DNA of 57,949 nucleotides, taken from NCBI GenBank assembly GCA_029254745.1, contig JAQWWZ010000056.1, positions 1 through 57,949 on the forward strand. The letters are read 5' to 3'. Below are positions 25,085 to 33,014 of the stretch, one piece after another. The translations under genes were made by a program, and so were the position numbers. Source of the DNA: Opitutales bacterium (GTDB lineage Bacteria > Verrucomicrobiota > Verrucomicrobiia > Opitutales > Seribacteraceae). Below the pieces are notes generated by a model. That model searched no databases and had not been told where the DNA came from. It saw nothing but the letters and a program-made list of their open reading frames with translations. Each line of letters opens with the position of its first letter. Position 1 is the stretch's first letter.

Positions 25085-27396
25085 TTGGATAAGGTTGGGA
25101 CACTCGCCGGTCTGTCCATCGGGTTGTGGTTTGGTTGTATTTTTCCGTCAATATCAGGCATACCTAAAATCTTTCCTGATGGAGAAACAAACTTTGGAGC
25201 ATAAGTTCCCTCAATCCTACTATCGATCGACTCGACATTTGCTGCAGTCTCATTGTAATTCGGTGTAATGATGGTAGGTTTTAAGAAAATTAACAATTCA
25301 GTGGGGGTATACTTGACTGTCTTAGGTCGGAAAAATTTTTCACCAAAATAAGGAATATCGCTGAGTAAGTTATATTTGGATTCAGTAGAATCAACCTGTA
25401 CCTCCTGAAGACCACCAAGGACAATAATTTCTCCATCTCTAATCGTGACCATGGATTTGGCTTCTCGCACTTTTTTCCCGGGTAAAGATTGCCCCTGATA
25501 AGTGTTGCTTTGAGTTTCGTCAAATTTTTCGGCTTTTACTTCAACCTCCATAAAAATTGATCCGTGAGAGATAAGGGTTCCATTCTCATCCATCTTCGGT
25601 AAGCCAATTTTCGGCTTTTTTATTTGTAATTCAGTTTTAGCAGTAATTTGATCACGCTGACCGGTATTAGAGCCCTCCGTGGTTGATACATTTCCATAGT
25701 AAGTGGGAACAACAATATTACGTTCATCTTCAATAAGAATATGAACTTCCGGTGCATTATGAGAGACCATGAGCGATGGAGTAGAGAAAATACGGACATC
25801 ATTTCTTTCGGAAGACAAAGCAAAAATCTGCTCCCACCGTATACCAGTTAGTTCCCAATCCTGCATTTGAAAAGGGATCGAGGTATTTAGACCAGGAATA
25901 CCTAGCACTCCCTGTAAGGTTTCACTTCGGACTTGGTTTACGGTAACATCTCCAGCACTATCCAGCGAACTATCACCTGTAGTCGTTGTCGAGACAGGTT
26001 CACCAAACAATCCATCTGCTCTCGGCCCTCGTGCATATTTGGACCACTCCAATCCTCCAAAAAGAGAATCAATGCCACGCTGGTTCTGTTCTGTTAAATC
26101 AACCATTACAAAAATGGTATCGATACGGGCAAGAGGCAATGGTTCATCAAGGGAATCGATCATGCGCCCGATTTCGCTAATATCTTCCTTAGTACCATAA
26201 ACCAAAATCGCATTACTTCTTTCATCAGATGAGATGGTTATAAAATCACTAAATTCGTGGGCACCTTCCGACCCTCCAGCGTCAGGTGCAGTCTGTGCTT
26301 GCTTGCTTGAACCTGTGGGCGATGGTATTTGTTTGCTCGAAGAGGCTCTGGCATTAGACTTATTCCCTTGTATTTGCTGCTTAATGCGTTGTTGGTTTTT
26401 AATCACTTCATCTAGAATCGATTGTATATCTTTGGACTCAGCGTGTTGAAGTTTGAAAAGTTTACTTGTTGTTTTCATCTTTATCGGAGAGTCGTATGTC
26501 TCCAAAATGAAATTCAAGGTTTCCTTATTCTCACGTCGCGTTACAATAATTAATTTTCCAGTCCTATCATCTGAGTCTACCTTGGTAGTACCGCCCAGAA
26601 AAGGTTTAAAGCTTCCCTCAATCATTGACTTGAGCTTGCTCTCTAACTCACGAGCACCAGCATGCTTGACTGGCCATACGATCCACTCCATGCCAATATC
26701 TTCCTTACTGATGGGTTTATCGATCGAAAGAAGTAGTTTTTCCATCCTTTGTAAATTTAATAAAGAATCGGTGATTAAGATACTGTTAGCTTTTTCAAAA
26801 ACGAGCAAAGAACCGACATTGGGGGTAGCAAATGGATTGAGTTGCTCGCGCACCTCCAGAGCCGGTGCGTATTCAAGATGAAACATTTTCACATAAATTC
26901 GCTGACTGGGTCTTAAGCTGGATGCTGGACCATCTAACCAAATGGGGACATGTACATTAATTCCTGAAGCTGGGACCGCTTTAAAAAACAAATCGTCCAT
27001 TTTGGTGATACCAATTCCATTCATGGCTAGAAGACTTTCAAGTGCCCGTAAGGTTTCGCGCTTAGTGAGAACGTTCATACTATCAAACGTAATTTTAACC
27101 GCAGGTAAATTTTGAGGGCGCAGGATATAACGATCTGTGATCAATTGAATCATATCTAGGATCATATTGGTGTCATGATCTCGAAGACGTAATCGTTCCA
27201 TCGGGTCATCTAAACCAGAAATCGTGGAGAGCTCATCAGGATCAGTTAAGGCACCGAAAGAAAATTCTTTGTCATCCGATGGATCAACGGATGGAATCAC
27301 AAGAGGGAGGGAATCCTCTTCCCCTACGGGAACTTGGGACAAAAGACTGCTAAGCAAAATGCTTAAGGGGAGAAAAATAAAAAGTGATAATTTCAT
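25081..27396 (-). CDS. gspD: Type II secretion outer-membrane secretin GspD
   Basis: 771 residues with a signal peptide (MKLSLFIFLPLSILLSSLLSQ). Secretin forming the outer-membrane gate. The N-terminal part holds N-domains (VKMFHLEYAPALEVREQL, then VWPVKHAGARELESKL, KLFKLQHAESKDIQSIL); the middle has a Ser/Gly-rich linker with SPTGSSKQAQ; the C-terminal secretin core has VFVMVDLTEQN, IFSTPSLMVSHN, VREAKSMVTIRDGEIIVLGGL and a terminal LLIFLKPTII. It overlaps gspM and the gspC-like gene by 4 bp on each side, so the operon is translationally coupled. No pilotin motif is obvious. Confidence 0.93.
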   Translation of the reverse strand: MKLSLFIFLPLSILLSSLLSQVPVGEEDSLPLVIPSVDPSDDKEFSFGALTDPDELSTISGLDDPMERLRLRDHDTNMILDMIQLITDRYILRPQNLPAVKITFDSMNVLTKRETLRALESLLAMNGIGITKMDDLFFKAVPASGINVHVPIWLDGPASSLRPSQRIYVKMFHLEYAPALEVREQLNPFATPNVGSLLVFEKANSILITDSLLNLQRMEKLLLSIDKPISKEDIGMEWIVWPVKHAGARELESKLKSMIEGSFKPFLGGTTKVDSDDRTGKLIIVTRRENKETLNFILETYDSPIKMKTTSKLFKLQHAESKDIQSILDEVIKNQQRIKQQIQGNKSNARASSSKQIPSPTGSSKQAQTAPDAGGSEGAHEFSDFITISSDERSNAILVYGTKEDISEIGRMIDSLDEPLPLARIDTIFVMVDLTEQNQRGIDSLFGGLEWSKYARGPRADGLFGEPVSTTTTGDSSLDSAGDVTVNQVRSETLQGVLGIPGLNTSIPFQMQDWELTGIRWEQIFALSSERNDVRIFSTPSLMVSHNAPEVHILIEDERNIVVPTYYGNVSTTEGSNTGQRDQITAKTELQIKKPKIGLPKMDENGTLISHGSIFMEVEVKAEKFDETQSNTYQGQSLPGKKVREAKSMVTIRDGEIIVLGGLQEVQVDSTESKYNLLSDIPYFGEKFFRPKTVKYTPTELLIFLKPTIITPNYNETAANVESIDSRIEGTYAPKFVSPSGKILGMPDIDGKIQPNHNPMDRPASVPTLSK

Positions 27397-27944
27397 TGGT
27401 TGATAAATTCAACTGAGCTAACCTCGAAGACAGCGTCGTAAGTAGTTGGATCGTAGGGTCTAGACTTGGGCGGGTAATTGGGTTCAATCTTAACTTCGCT
27501 GAGGAACATATAGGGCCGCTCTTGGCGAATCAAACTAGCATACTCCTCGACTTGAGGATAACTTGCTCTTTCAAAGGTAATTTTGACACGATGCTGAGCA
27601 TAGCGCTCTCGCTCGATTGTGTCCAACTCTCGATAATCACGTTGAGGGAATACTTTATCGGCAAGCGTGGATGCACGGTTACTTAAATTCTTTTTGTCGT
27701 AGCTTTGATTTTTCTGCTCAAGCTTTTGCTGCTCGAGTGCTTTTCGAATAGATGGTTTTAATTTTATAAACTCACTGTACAGAGTGATATTATGCTCAGC
27801 ATCTTCTAAAGTGGCGTACTCTCGAATGCCCTCCTGAAACACCATTTTATAAAAAACGACCAATAAAAGGAGCCATAGAGTAATAACTAACAAGTTTTGC
27901 TCTCGATCAGATAGGCGAAGAAATAATTTCTCTAAAGACTTCAT
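27393..27944 (-). CDS. GspM/PilO-like T2SS inner-membrane protein
   Basis: 183 residues. Cytoplasmic tip (MKSLEKLFLRLSDREQN), membrane helix about 17-38 (LLVITLWLLLLVVFYKMVF), a coiled coil about 45-100, then a ferredoxin-like periplasmic domain (VKITFERASYPQVEEYASLIR, then VKIEPN). The layout matches GspM (or PilO), which stabilises GspL and links to the pseudopilus. It overlaps gspL and gspD by 4 bp on each side. Sequence identity to GspM is low, so the call relies on layout and operon position. Confidence 0.78.
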   Translation of the reverse strand: MKSLEKLFLRLSDREQNLLVITLWLLLLVVFYKMVFQEGIREYATLEDAEHNITLYSEFIKLKPSIRKALEQQKLEQKNQSYDKKNLSNRASTLADKVFPQRDYRELDTIERERYAQHRVKITFERASYPQVEEYASLIRQERPYMFLSEVKIEPNYPPKSRPYDPTTYDAVFEVSSVEFINQ

Positions 27945-29194
27945 CCCTCTTTCTGCACCTCCTCATTGGATGCAGCCTCATCGCTTGCCTCGATCTGCTT
28001 TTCTTCCATCAGTTTAAACTCAATTTTGAAAGTAGTCTTCCCCCCATCACTTTCAATCTCTCTAATTTCATCTCCAGATCTATTTTTATTGATGAAAGCC
28101 ACATTATTTAGCTCCAATTCCTCAATAAAATTATTAATAGCTTCCACATTTTTACCCTGCCCTTCAAGCTTAACCTCATTCCGACTTTCAAAATGAGCTT
28201 CTGAAAACCAAAGATCAGGACCATCAGCCCCAATCCTTCGATGCGCTCCCAATCGGCCAAGGGCACCAAATACATCAATTCCACCCAACTTGTTTTGCCT
28301 CAGTTTTTCTAAAAGTTTTTGGTCTTCTCGGACCTTTGGTACTTCCGCAAACATTTGCTTGGACACTAAAGCTTTACTTGAAGACACAACTCGAAGGTAG
28401 TTCACTCCAGCCAGCATCAGCAAAATAGCCGCCATCCCTAAAGTCCAACTGATCATCGCATTCCATTTTATCCGCGAAAGCCTTCTTCTTTTTTGTTCCG
28501 TCCCTTTGAATAAGGGTGGACGGAGGTCTACTTTCCAAAGTTCATCTGCTTCAAGCATTACATCTTGCTCAAGTTCCAAAGACGCATCTTTTCCTTCCAG
28601 CCAAGTATGCTCAAACTTAAAGAATCCATCCTTGGTCCGGGCAAATTCATCGAGCACTAAAATATCCGGCTCCAATTCAAATTTCTCTAAATCAAGCAAG
28701 GAAAGAAGTTTGGCTCGAACATCTTGAATTGACTCGGGATCTTCATTATTCGTAGGCAGAGAGAAAATGTTCACAGGAGCGGTACATCCCTCCTTGAAAG
28801 ACGCAGCCGTAAGAGTTTCTTCTGCTAGTAAAAAACGTATTGTTGGCTGTTCAAACTTTACCCCTAAAAGTGATACGAACGAAGGAAAAACTCTACGAAA
28901 GTGCTCTAAATTCTGCCAGCCCAAGCTTCGAAGTTTCGTAAAAGGAGTGGCAAAAATAATCATATGACCAAATTCGACAGAACCAAAGAATCCCCATGCG
29001 AGTTGCTCAACCGGGTAGGGAGAGAAAGACTCATCTTCCAACGCAAGCGTGGCTAAGCTTTCAAGATCTTGGTCTTCTGTGCCGTCGGGCAAAGGAATAT
29101 CTTCGCAAAAAAAGTGTTCCCCGGGAATCAACAGGGTTATTTCGCGAAGTTCTCCGAAATGTAGGCTTGTGCCATTGTCAGGATTTTCCTCCAT
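27941..29194 (-). CDS. GspL-like T2SS inner-membrane protein
   Basis: 417 residues. N-terminal actin-like cytoplasmic domain (about 1-245; LLIPGEHFFCEDIPLPDG start is typical of GspL/PilM), a membrane helix at ~250-270 (MISWTLGMAAILLMLAGVNYL), then a periplasmic ferredoxin-like domain (about 285-390) with a coiled coil. GspL bridges the ATPase and GspM. It overlaps gspM by 4 bp and follows gspK after 31 bp. The family is divergent, so the symbol is not asserted, but the topology and position agree. Confidence 0.8.
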   Translation of the reverse strand: MEENPDNGTSLHFGELREITLLIPGEHFFCEDIPLPDGTEDQDLESLATLALEDESFSPYPVEQLAWGFFGSVEFGHMIIFATPFTKLRSLGWQNLEHFRRVFPSFVSLLGVKFEQPTIRFLLAEETLTAASFKEGCTAPVNIFSLPTNNEDPESIQDVRAKLLSLLDLEKFELEPDILVLDEFARTKDGFFKFEHTWLEGKDASLELEQDVMLEADELWKVDLRPPLFKGTEQKRRRLSRIKWNAMISWTLGMAAILLMLAGVNYLRVVSSSKALVSKQMFAEVPKVREDQKLLEKLRQNKLGGIDVFGALGRLGAHRRIGADGPDLWFSEAHFESRNEVKLEGQGKNVEAINNFIEELELNNVAFINKNRSGDEIREIESDGGKTTFKIEFKLMEEKQIEASDEAASNEEVQKEG

Positions 29195-29225
29195 TCAATG
29201 TCTATTTTAATTTAAATTCAGGGTT

Positions 29226-30308
29226 TCAGTCGATCAAATTCTCGTTTTCCCTCAAGGAAAGAACCCGAAAAGGATATTTAATTTTTTGATTCTGCTGATT
29301 TCTTGGCTTTATCTTTTTCTTTCCACGACCAGAGGCAGACCGGTTTCTTATTCCATCAACCCCAACAACTGCGTGCAACTGAAAGTTTGCCTTCCCCTTG
29401 GAGACCGTGATGATCAAACGAAACATACTCGCATTCGTCCCCAATTTCATCCCACTTTTTTGAGAAATGCGAGAAAGTACTGGGTCACTCATCGATGTAA
29501 AAAAACTTGATTCCTTCGAGTAAGAACTAGGTCCGGCTTTTAAATCTTCGTAAAGCCCTTCATTCTCCCCACATAGAAAGCGAAGTAAAAATTCGGAAGC
29601 ACCATTTATATTGACCGAACCATCATGAAAAAAAGAAAATGAATTCCGAAAGTTTTTAAAATTTTGATTTTCTCGGCCATCTTCTCCATAGAAAATGCCC
29701 GAATTCTCAGAATCGTCATAATCATAGGCAAAACCCTTAATCATTCTGAATTCTTCAAAATTCTCAATTTTCTGGCCAGGGGTAAAGTAAGGAGGAGATA
29801 AATCCTCATAGTAGTCATCCTCCGCACCTTCATCACGATCATTGTCATCTGCATCCTGCCAATCCATCAAGGCATCATAGAAAGGTTTACCGTCATCTTC
29901 ATCTACAAGAGAGTCATCAGAAATCATGGTCGCAAACATGTAGACCATGTCTTTTTCACGGGCAGATGAAAACGGTACTTTGCCCGACTCATCCACAATT
30001 TTAACATCCCACTTCACTGCGCTTTCCAAGGGTTCGATCCCAGCATAACTGAGGGGATTCCCCCACCCCTGTGAGGGAGCATGCAAGTTTCTTTCGATCA
30101 TTTTGAACTCGTTAAGCACTCCAATACTTAAGTCTAGGACAGAATAGGCATGAGTTCTAAGATTATCCCGAAAATGCTGCTGACTTACATAGCGCATTTC
30201 TTGAATGGTCTCCTGCATCAATCGGGTAGCAATCACCGAAAGAAGAACAATCAATACCAGAACAAAAATCAAAATAGACCCCTTTTGGCTTTTATTTTGT
30301 TTATTCAA
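29226..30308 (-). CDS. gspK: T2SS minor pseudopilin GspK
   Basis: 360 residues. I start at the TTG at 30306-30308 because a strong ribosome-binding site (GGAGGA at 30315-30320) sits six bases upstream, and the product then begins MNKQNKSQKGSILIFVLVLI, the prepilin leader plus hydrophobic helix. The TTG shares a base with the gspJ stop (TTGA). A longer frame in the annotation-free track would bury this. The core includes DWQDADD, a GspK signature, and CNEAF-type acidic inserts. It caps the pseudopilus tip with GspI and GspJ. Acidic runs (DDGK, DRDEGAEDDYYED) are consistent with calcium binding. The glycine before the cleavage site is KG|SIL, so the residue after cleavage is Ser rather than Phe. 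Confidence 0.88.
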   Translation of the reverse strand: MNKQNKSQKGSILIFVLVLIVLLSVIATRLMQETIQEMRYVSQQHFRDNLRTHAYSVLDLSIGVLNEFKMIERNLHAPSQGWGNPLSYAGIEPLESAVKWDVKIVDESGKVPFSSAREKDMVYMFATMISDDSLVDEDDGKPFYDALMDWQDADDNDRDEGAEDDYYEDLSPPYFTPGQKIENFEEFRMIKGFAYDYDDSENSGIFYGEDGRENQNFKNFRNSFSFFHDGSVNINGASEFLLRFLCGENEGLYEDLKAGPSSYSKESSFFTSMSDPVLSRISQKSGMKLGTNASMFRLIITVSKGKANFQLHAVVGVDGIRNRSASGRGKKKIKPRNQQNQKIKYPFRVLSLRENENLID

Positions 30309-31015
30309 AAGGGATCCTCCTTCAACCCATTGGGTGAAATAGATTCTACCGCCAATGTAATGGTCCGTTCTAAATCTTCTTCCGGCCATCTAAAAACTAA
30401 TTTCACAAAGGCTGGAATCCGGTATTTCCCCGTTTGAATATTTTCTTCTAGCTCATCTTTAATATCCCATTCCTTGCTGTCTCCCTCTTTATCGTCCTCA
30501 TCTCCGTAGTAACAATAAAAAGCTTCATTACAGAATTTACTAATTGGCGTCTTCATCAAATCACTTTCATCTTCCGGCTCCAGCTTCCCTTTCTCGTTTT
30601 TCTCCAACTCCTGCAATTCAGAAAACCACAGAAAAGACAAGCCCTCTCCTTTATCAATTTGAAGAAAGCAATGCACACGGGTGGCGACACCTTTTGGCCA
30701 AACAAACAAGGGAGGAGCCTCCCGAAGATAAAAGTGAATCAGGGGCTCATCTGAATCTGAAAAACCAACGGGTCGCTGGAGGTCTACAATCGCATCACTT
30801 TTGCCCTTAGCAGTTGGTAAACTTGCCTCCTCCAATGTGGCATGCAAGAAATTGGCCACACCATTGACATGAGCATCAAATGCATCTCGTGTGGCAGGCC
30901 GGTTAGCCCATGCTTGTGAAACGGTAACAAGCAAGGAAACTGCGGCAACCAACAGCATTCCCCCAATGGCCATAGCTACCAAAAGCTCGATCATCGAAAA
31001 TCCATGTTTTCTCAC
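30305..31015 (-). CDS. gspJ: T2SS minor pseudopilin GspJ
   Basis: 236 residues from a GTG start with AGAGGAAAGG upstream. The leader is MRKHG|FSMIELLVAMAIGGM, the classical prepilin-peptidase site with glutamate at +5. The C-terminal part is beta-rich and acidic. Position between gspI and gspK, with 4-bp overlaps (GTGA and TTGA), supports the GspJ call over GspG/H. It participates in the pseudopilus tip complex. Confidence 0.88.
   Translation of the reverse strand: MRKHGFSMIELLVAMAIGGMLLVAAVSLLVTVSQAWANRPATRDAFDAHVNGVANFLHATLEEASLPTAKGKSDAIVDLQRPVGFSDSDEPLIHFYLREAPPLFVWPKGVATRVHCFLQIDKGEGLSFLWFSELQELEKNEKGKLEPEDESDLMKTPISKFCNEAFYCYYGDEDDKEGDSKEWDIKDELEENIQTGKYRIPAFVKLVFRWPEEDLERTITLAVESISPNGLKEDPF
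30315..30320 (-). promoter_or_regulatory. Ribosome-binding site deciding the gspK start
   Basis: The minus-strand reads GGAGGA six bases before the TTG at 30306-30308. It is a strong Shine-Dalgarno and the main reason for choosing that TTG over longer in-frame alternatives, since the translated leader then fits a pseudopilin. Confidence 0.7.
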
Positions 31016-31512
31016 TTTCTTTGCCTTTCCTCTTTCATATTTCGGATTTTATCTCTTTTATCCTCAAGTAATCGGGTACGTTCTGTGGAAAAATCTGACT
31101 CATTTGCCCAACCAGGACGAAGAATCAACATACTCGAAACCCTAGTGCCAGAATCTATGCCAAGTTCTTCATTTCCATCGTATTCAAGGGATAACTTAAC
31201 CCTGTACAAATCAAGCACATTGGTCATTTCAATTTCAGTTTCCCACAGAATTTCACCGATGGTTAAGGCTTCAATTTCTCCCCCATCCTCAAGCTTTTCG
31301 TATCGATGTTCCTTGAAGATCTGGCTCCTTGCCCAAAGAAGGTCTTGTTCCATTTCCCTTGTGTCTTTCATTAGCCTCATGGTGCGAGATGCTACAGAGA
31401 TACCATCCACTAGAAAAACTGCAGCCATTCCAAATAATGCTAATGCCACCAACACCTCGATCAGCATAAAGCCTCGATGAGAAGTATGGATTTTAGCCCC
31501 AGAACACTTCAT
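31012..31512 (-). CDS. gspI: T2SS minor pseudopilin GspI
   Basis: 166 residues. The leader is MKCSGAKIHTSHRG|FMLIEVLVALALFG, a canonical prepilin site (glycine then Phe, Glu at +5). The remainder has one short amphipathic helix and a beta domain (EILWETEIEMTNVLDLYRVKL). It overlaps gspH by 4 bp (ATGA) and gspJ by 4 bp (GTGA). The call uses both the leader and its position between gspH and gspJ. Confidence 0.87.
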   Translation of the reverse strand: MKCSGAKIHTSHRGFMLIEVLVALALFGMAAVFLVDGISVASRTMRLMKDTREMEQDLLWARSQIFKEHRYEKLEDGGEIEALTIGEILWETEIEMTNVLDLYRVKLSLEYDGNEELGIDSGTRVSSMLILRPGWANESDFSTERTRLLEDKRDKIRNMKEERQRK

Positions 31513-32048
31513 TCCTCACTCTTTATAGCATAGCCTGAAAATGGATCAAAATACATTTCAGTTTCTTGTTCACCAAACTCCAAAGTTGATTGAAATGGAA
31601 TACTGCTACCTGAGTGGAAAAGCACCCGTGGAAGCAACAACTCCTCCTTGTCATATTTAGTATCATCACCATCAAGGCCAGAAAGTGGCCCAACGGCAAG
31701 AAATGTTACCTTCGGGATATTACTTCCATCTTTTAGAATTTCGTTGTTCAAGTCCTGATACACTCGGTGCTCCGCCAAAGTCGCACCCATTGCGTCGCTA
31801 ACTATAAAGGATGCATTTCCTTCAAAATAGCTAAGGTAAGTAGCTCGCTTACGTTCACTGCTGTAGTAGACTGCGTCCAAAACAGCTTTTTTCAACACGC
31901 GCTGTGGTGGTTCAAAGTTAGCTCCTCTGACAAAAGCTCCTAAATTCCCGGCAACTACTCCTGCAAGAACTGAAAGTAATGCAAGAACGAGCAATATCTC
32001 GATCAAGCTAAAAGCTTGAATGGATTTTACCCGCTTGAACGAAGTCAA
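31509..32048 (-). CDS. gspH: T2SS minor pseudopilin GspH, atypical cleavage site
   Basis: 179 residues from the TTG at 32046-32048, one base after the gspG stop. An upstream TTG at 32075 would overlap gspG by 26 bp. The leader then reads MTSFKRVKSIQA|FSLIEILLVLALLS: basic, short, with Glu at +5, but the residue before the predicted cut is alanine, where prepilin peptidases nearly always need glycine. The C-terminal region is beta-rich with a Gly/Asp turn (GLDGDDTKYD). Order G-H-I-J and length support GspH. Whether the Ala site is processed is the open question. Confidence 0.82.
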   Translation of the reverse strand: MTSFKRVKSIQAFSLIEILLVLALLSVLAGVVAGNLGAFVRGANFEPPQRVLKKAVLDAVYYSSERKRATYLSYFEGNASFIVSDAMGATLAEHRVYQDLNNEILKDGSNIPKVTFLAVGPLSGLDGDDTKYDKEELLLPRVLFHSGSSIPFQSTLEFGEQETEMYFDPFSGYAIKSEE

Positions 32049-32049
32049 C

Positions 32050-32475
32050 TCAATTTCCGGTATCCCAATTACCAATTACTTTTCCATCGGGAGATGTAGT
32101 GAACAAATCAAAACTACTTGGATTATTTGTACCAGGATAAAGATATTGGTATGGTTTTTTCCATGGATCATTTAAGTCTGACGCCCGTTTTACAAAAGAA
32201 GGAGTTCCACTTGGAGGAGTTCGTAAATCACTTAAACTCTTTGGATATTCCCCCACCAAGGTAAGATAACTCGTAACATATGCCTCCCCTGTGCTGTTAA
32301 CCCACTGCTGAGCGGCTTTTACTTTTGAGCCACTAAAAATACTGCCTATATTACTCATCGATAGACCTGCTATTATTCCAATCAAAGCAAGTACGATTAA
32401 AATCTCAACGAGGGTAAACCCCTTTTGTCTTATTTTTTTTTCAACATGGTTGTTTGCTCGGTAATTTAAAATCAT
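32050..32475 (-). CDS. gspG: T2SS major pseudopilin GspG
   Basis: 141 residues, first gene of the operon. The prepilin leader is KKIRQKG|FTLVEILIVLALIG with Glu at +5. The soluble part has DPWKKPYQYLYPG and SPDGK then GNWD near the end, the calcium-binding loop pattern of GspG. The ATG at 32473-32475 is preceded by AAAAGGTC. It is the main subunit of the pseudopilus that pushes substrates through the secretin. It diverges from nuoA with a 111-bp shared upstream region. Confidence 0.93.
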   Translation of the reverse strand: MILNYRANNHVEKKIRQKGFTLVEILIVLALIGIIAGLSMSNIGSIFSGSKVKAAQQWVNSTGEAYVTSYLTLVGEYPKSLSDLRTPPSGTPSFVKRASDLNDPWKKPYQYLYPGTNNPSSFDLFTTSPDGKVIGNWDTGN

Positions 32476-32586
32476 GACCTTTTAAAAGTAATATCGAAAA
32501 GAAAGGCAAGCATTCAGAATTAGTGGAATCAATTCAGATCAACGAATAATCTTGCCCGACACCACCTTTCGAGTAAAACTGATAGA

Positions 32587-32961
32587 GTGTCATTAAGCGA
32601 TTATTTACCTGTTTTAATACAAATATTTATTGCCCTCAGCATTGGTGCGGGGATTTTGGTTGTCAGTCACATCTTCGGTCAGCGTGCGACTCGAAGCAAA
32701 ATCAAAGATTCTCCCTATGAATGTGGATTGGCGGCAGACACAAAGGGAGAGACTCGTTATTCTGTAAAATTCTACATTACTGCCATGCTCTTTATCCTTT
32801 TCGATATAGATGTTGTTTTCCTCATCCCTTGGGTATTATCTCACCGAGATTTTGTAGCAGCAGGAATTCCTATATTAGGCCCCATGCTCTTCTTCACATT
32901 TGTGCTTGTAGCGGGCTTAATTTACGAGTTAAAAAGCGGTGCCCTCGAGTGGGAAAAATAA
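32587..32961 (+). CDS. nuoA: NADH-quinone oxidoreductase subunit A
   Basis: 124 residues from a GTG start. Three membrane helices and the conserved loops of the complex I subunit A/NdhC family: SPYECGL (the quinone-site cysteine loop), RYSVKFYITAMLFILFDIDVVFLIPW and a final LKSGALEWEK. Inner-membrane part of respiratory complex I. None of the other nuo genes follow; the next gene is the EIIA-cyclase fusion 53 bp downstream. Either the nuo genes are scattered in this genome or this is a relocated copy. Confidence 0.92.
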   Translation: MSLSDYLPVLIQIFIALSIGAGILVVSHIFGQRATRSKIKDSPYECGLAADTKGETRYSVKFYITAMLFILFDIDVVFLIPWVLSHRDFVAAGIPILGPMLFFTFVLVAGLIYELKSGALEWEK

Positions 32962-33014
32962 TTTACCTGTTACTTACGGGCATACCCATTACGCGGTATG
33001 CTACTCAGATATAG

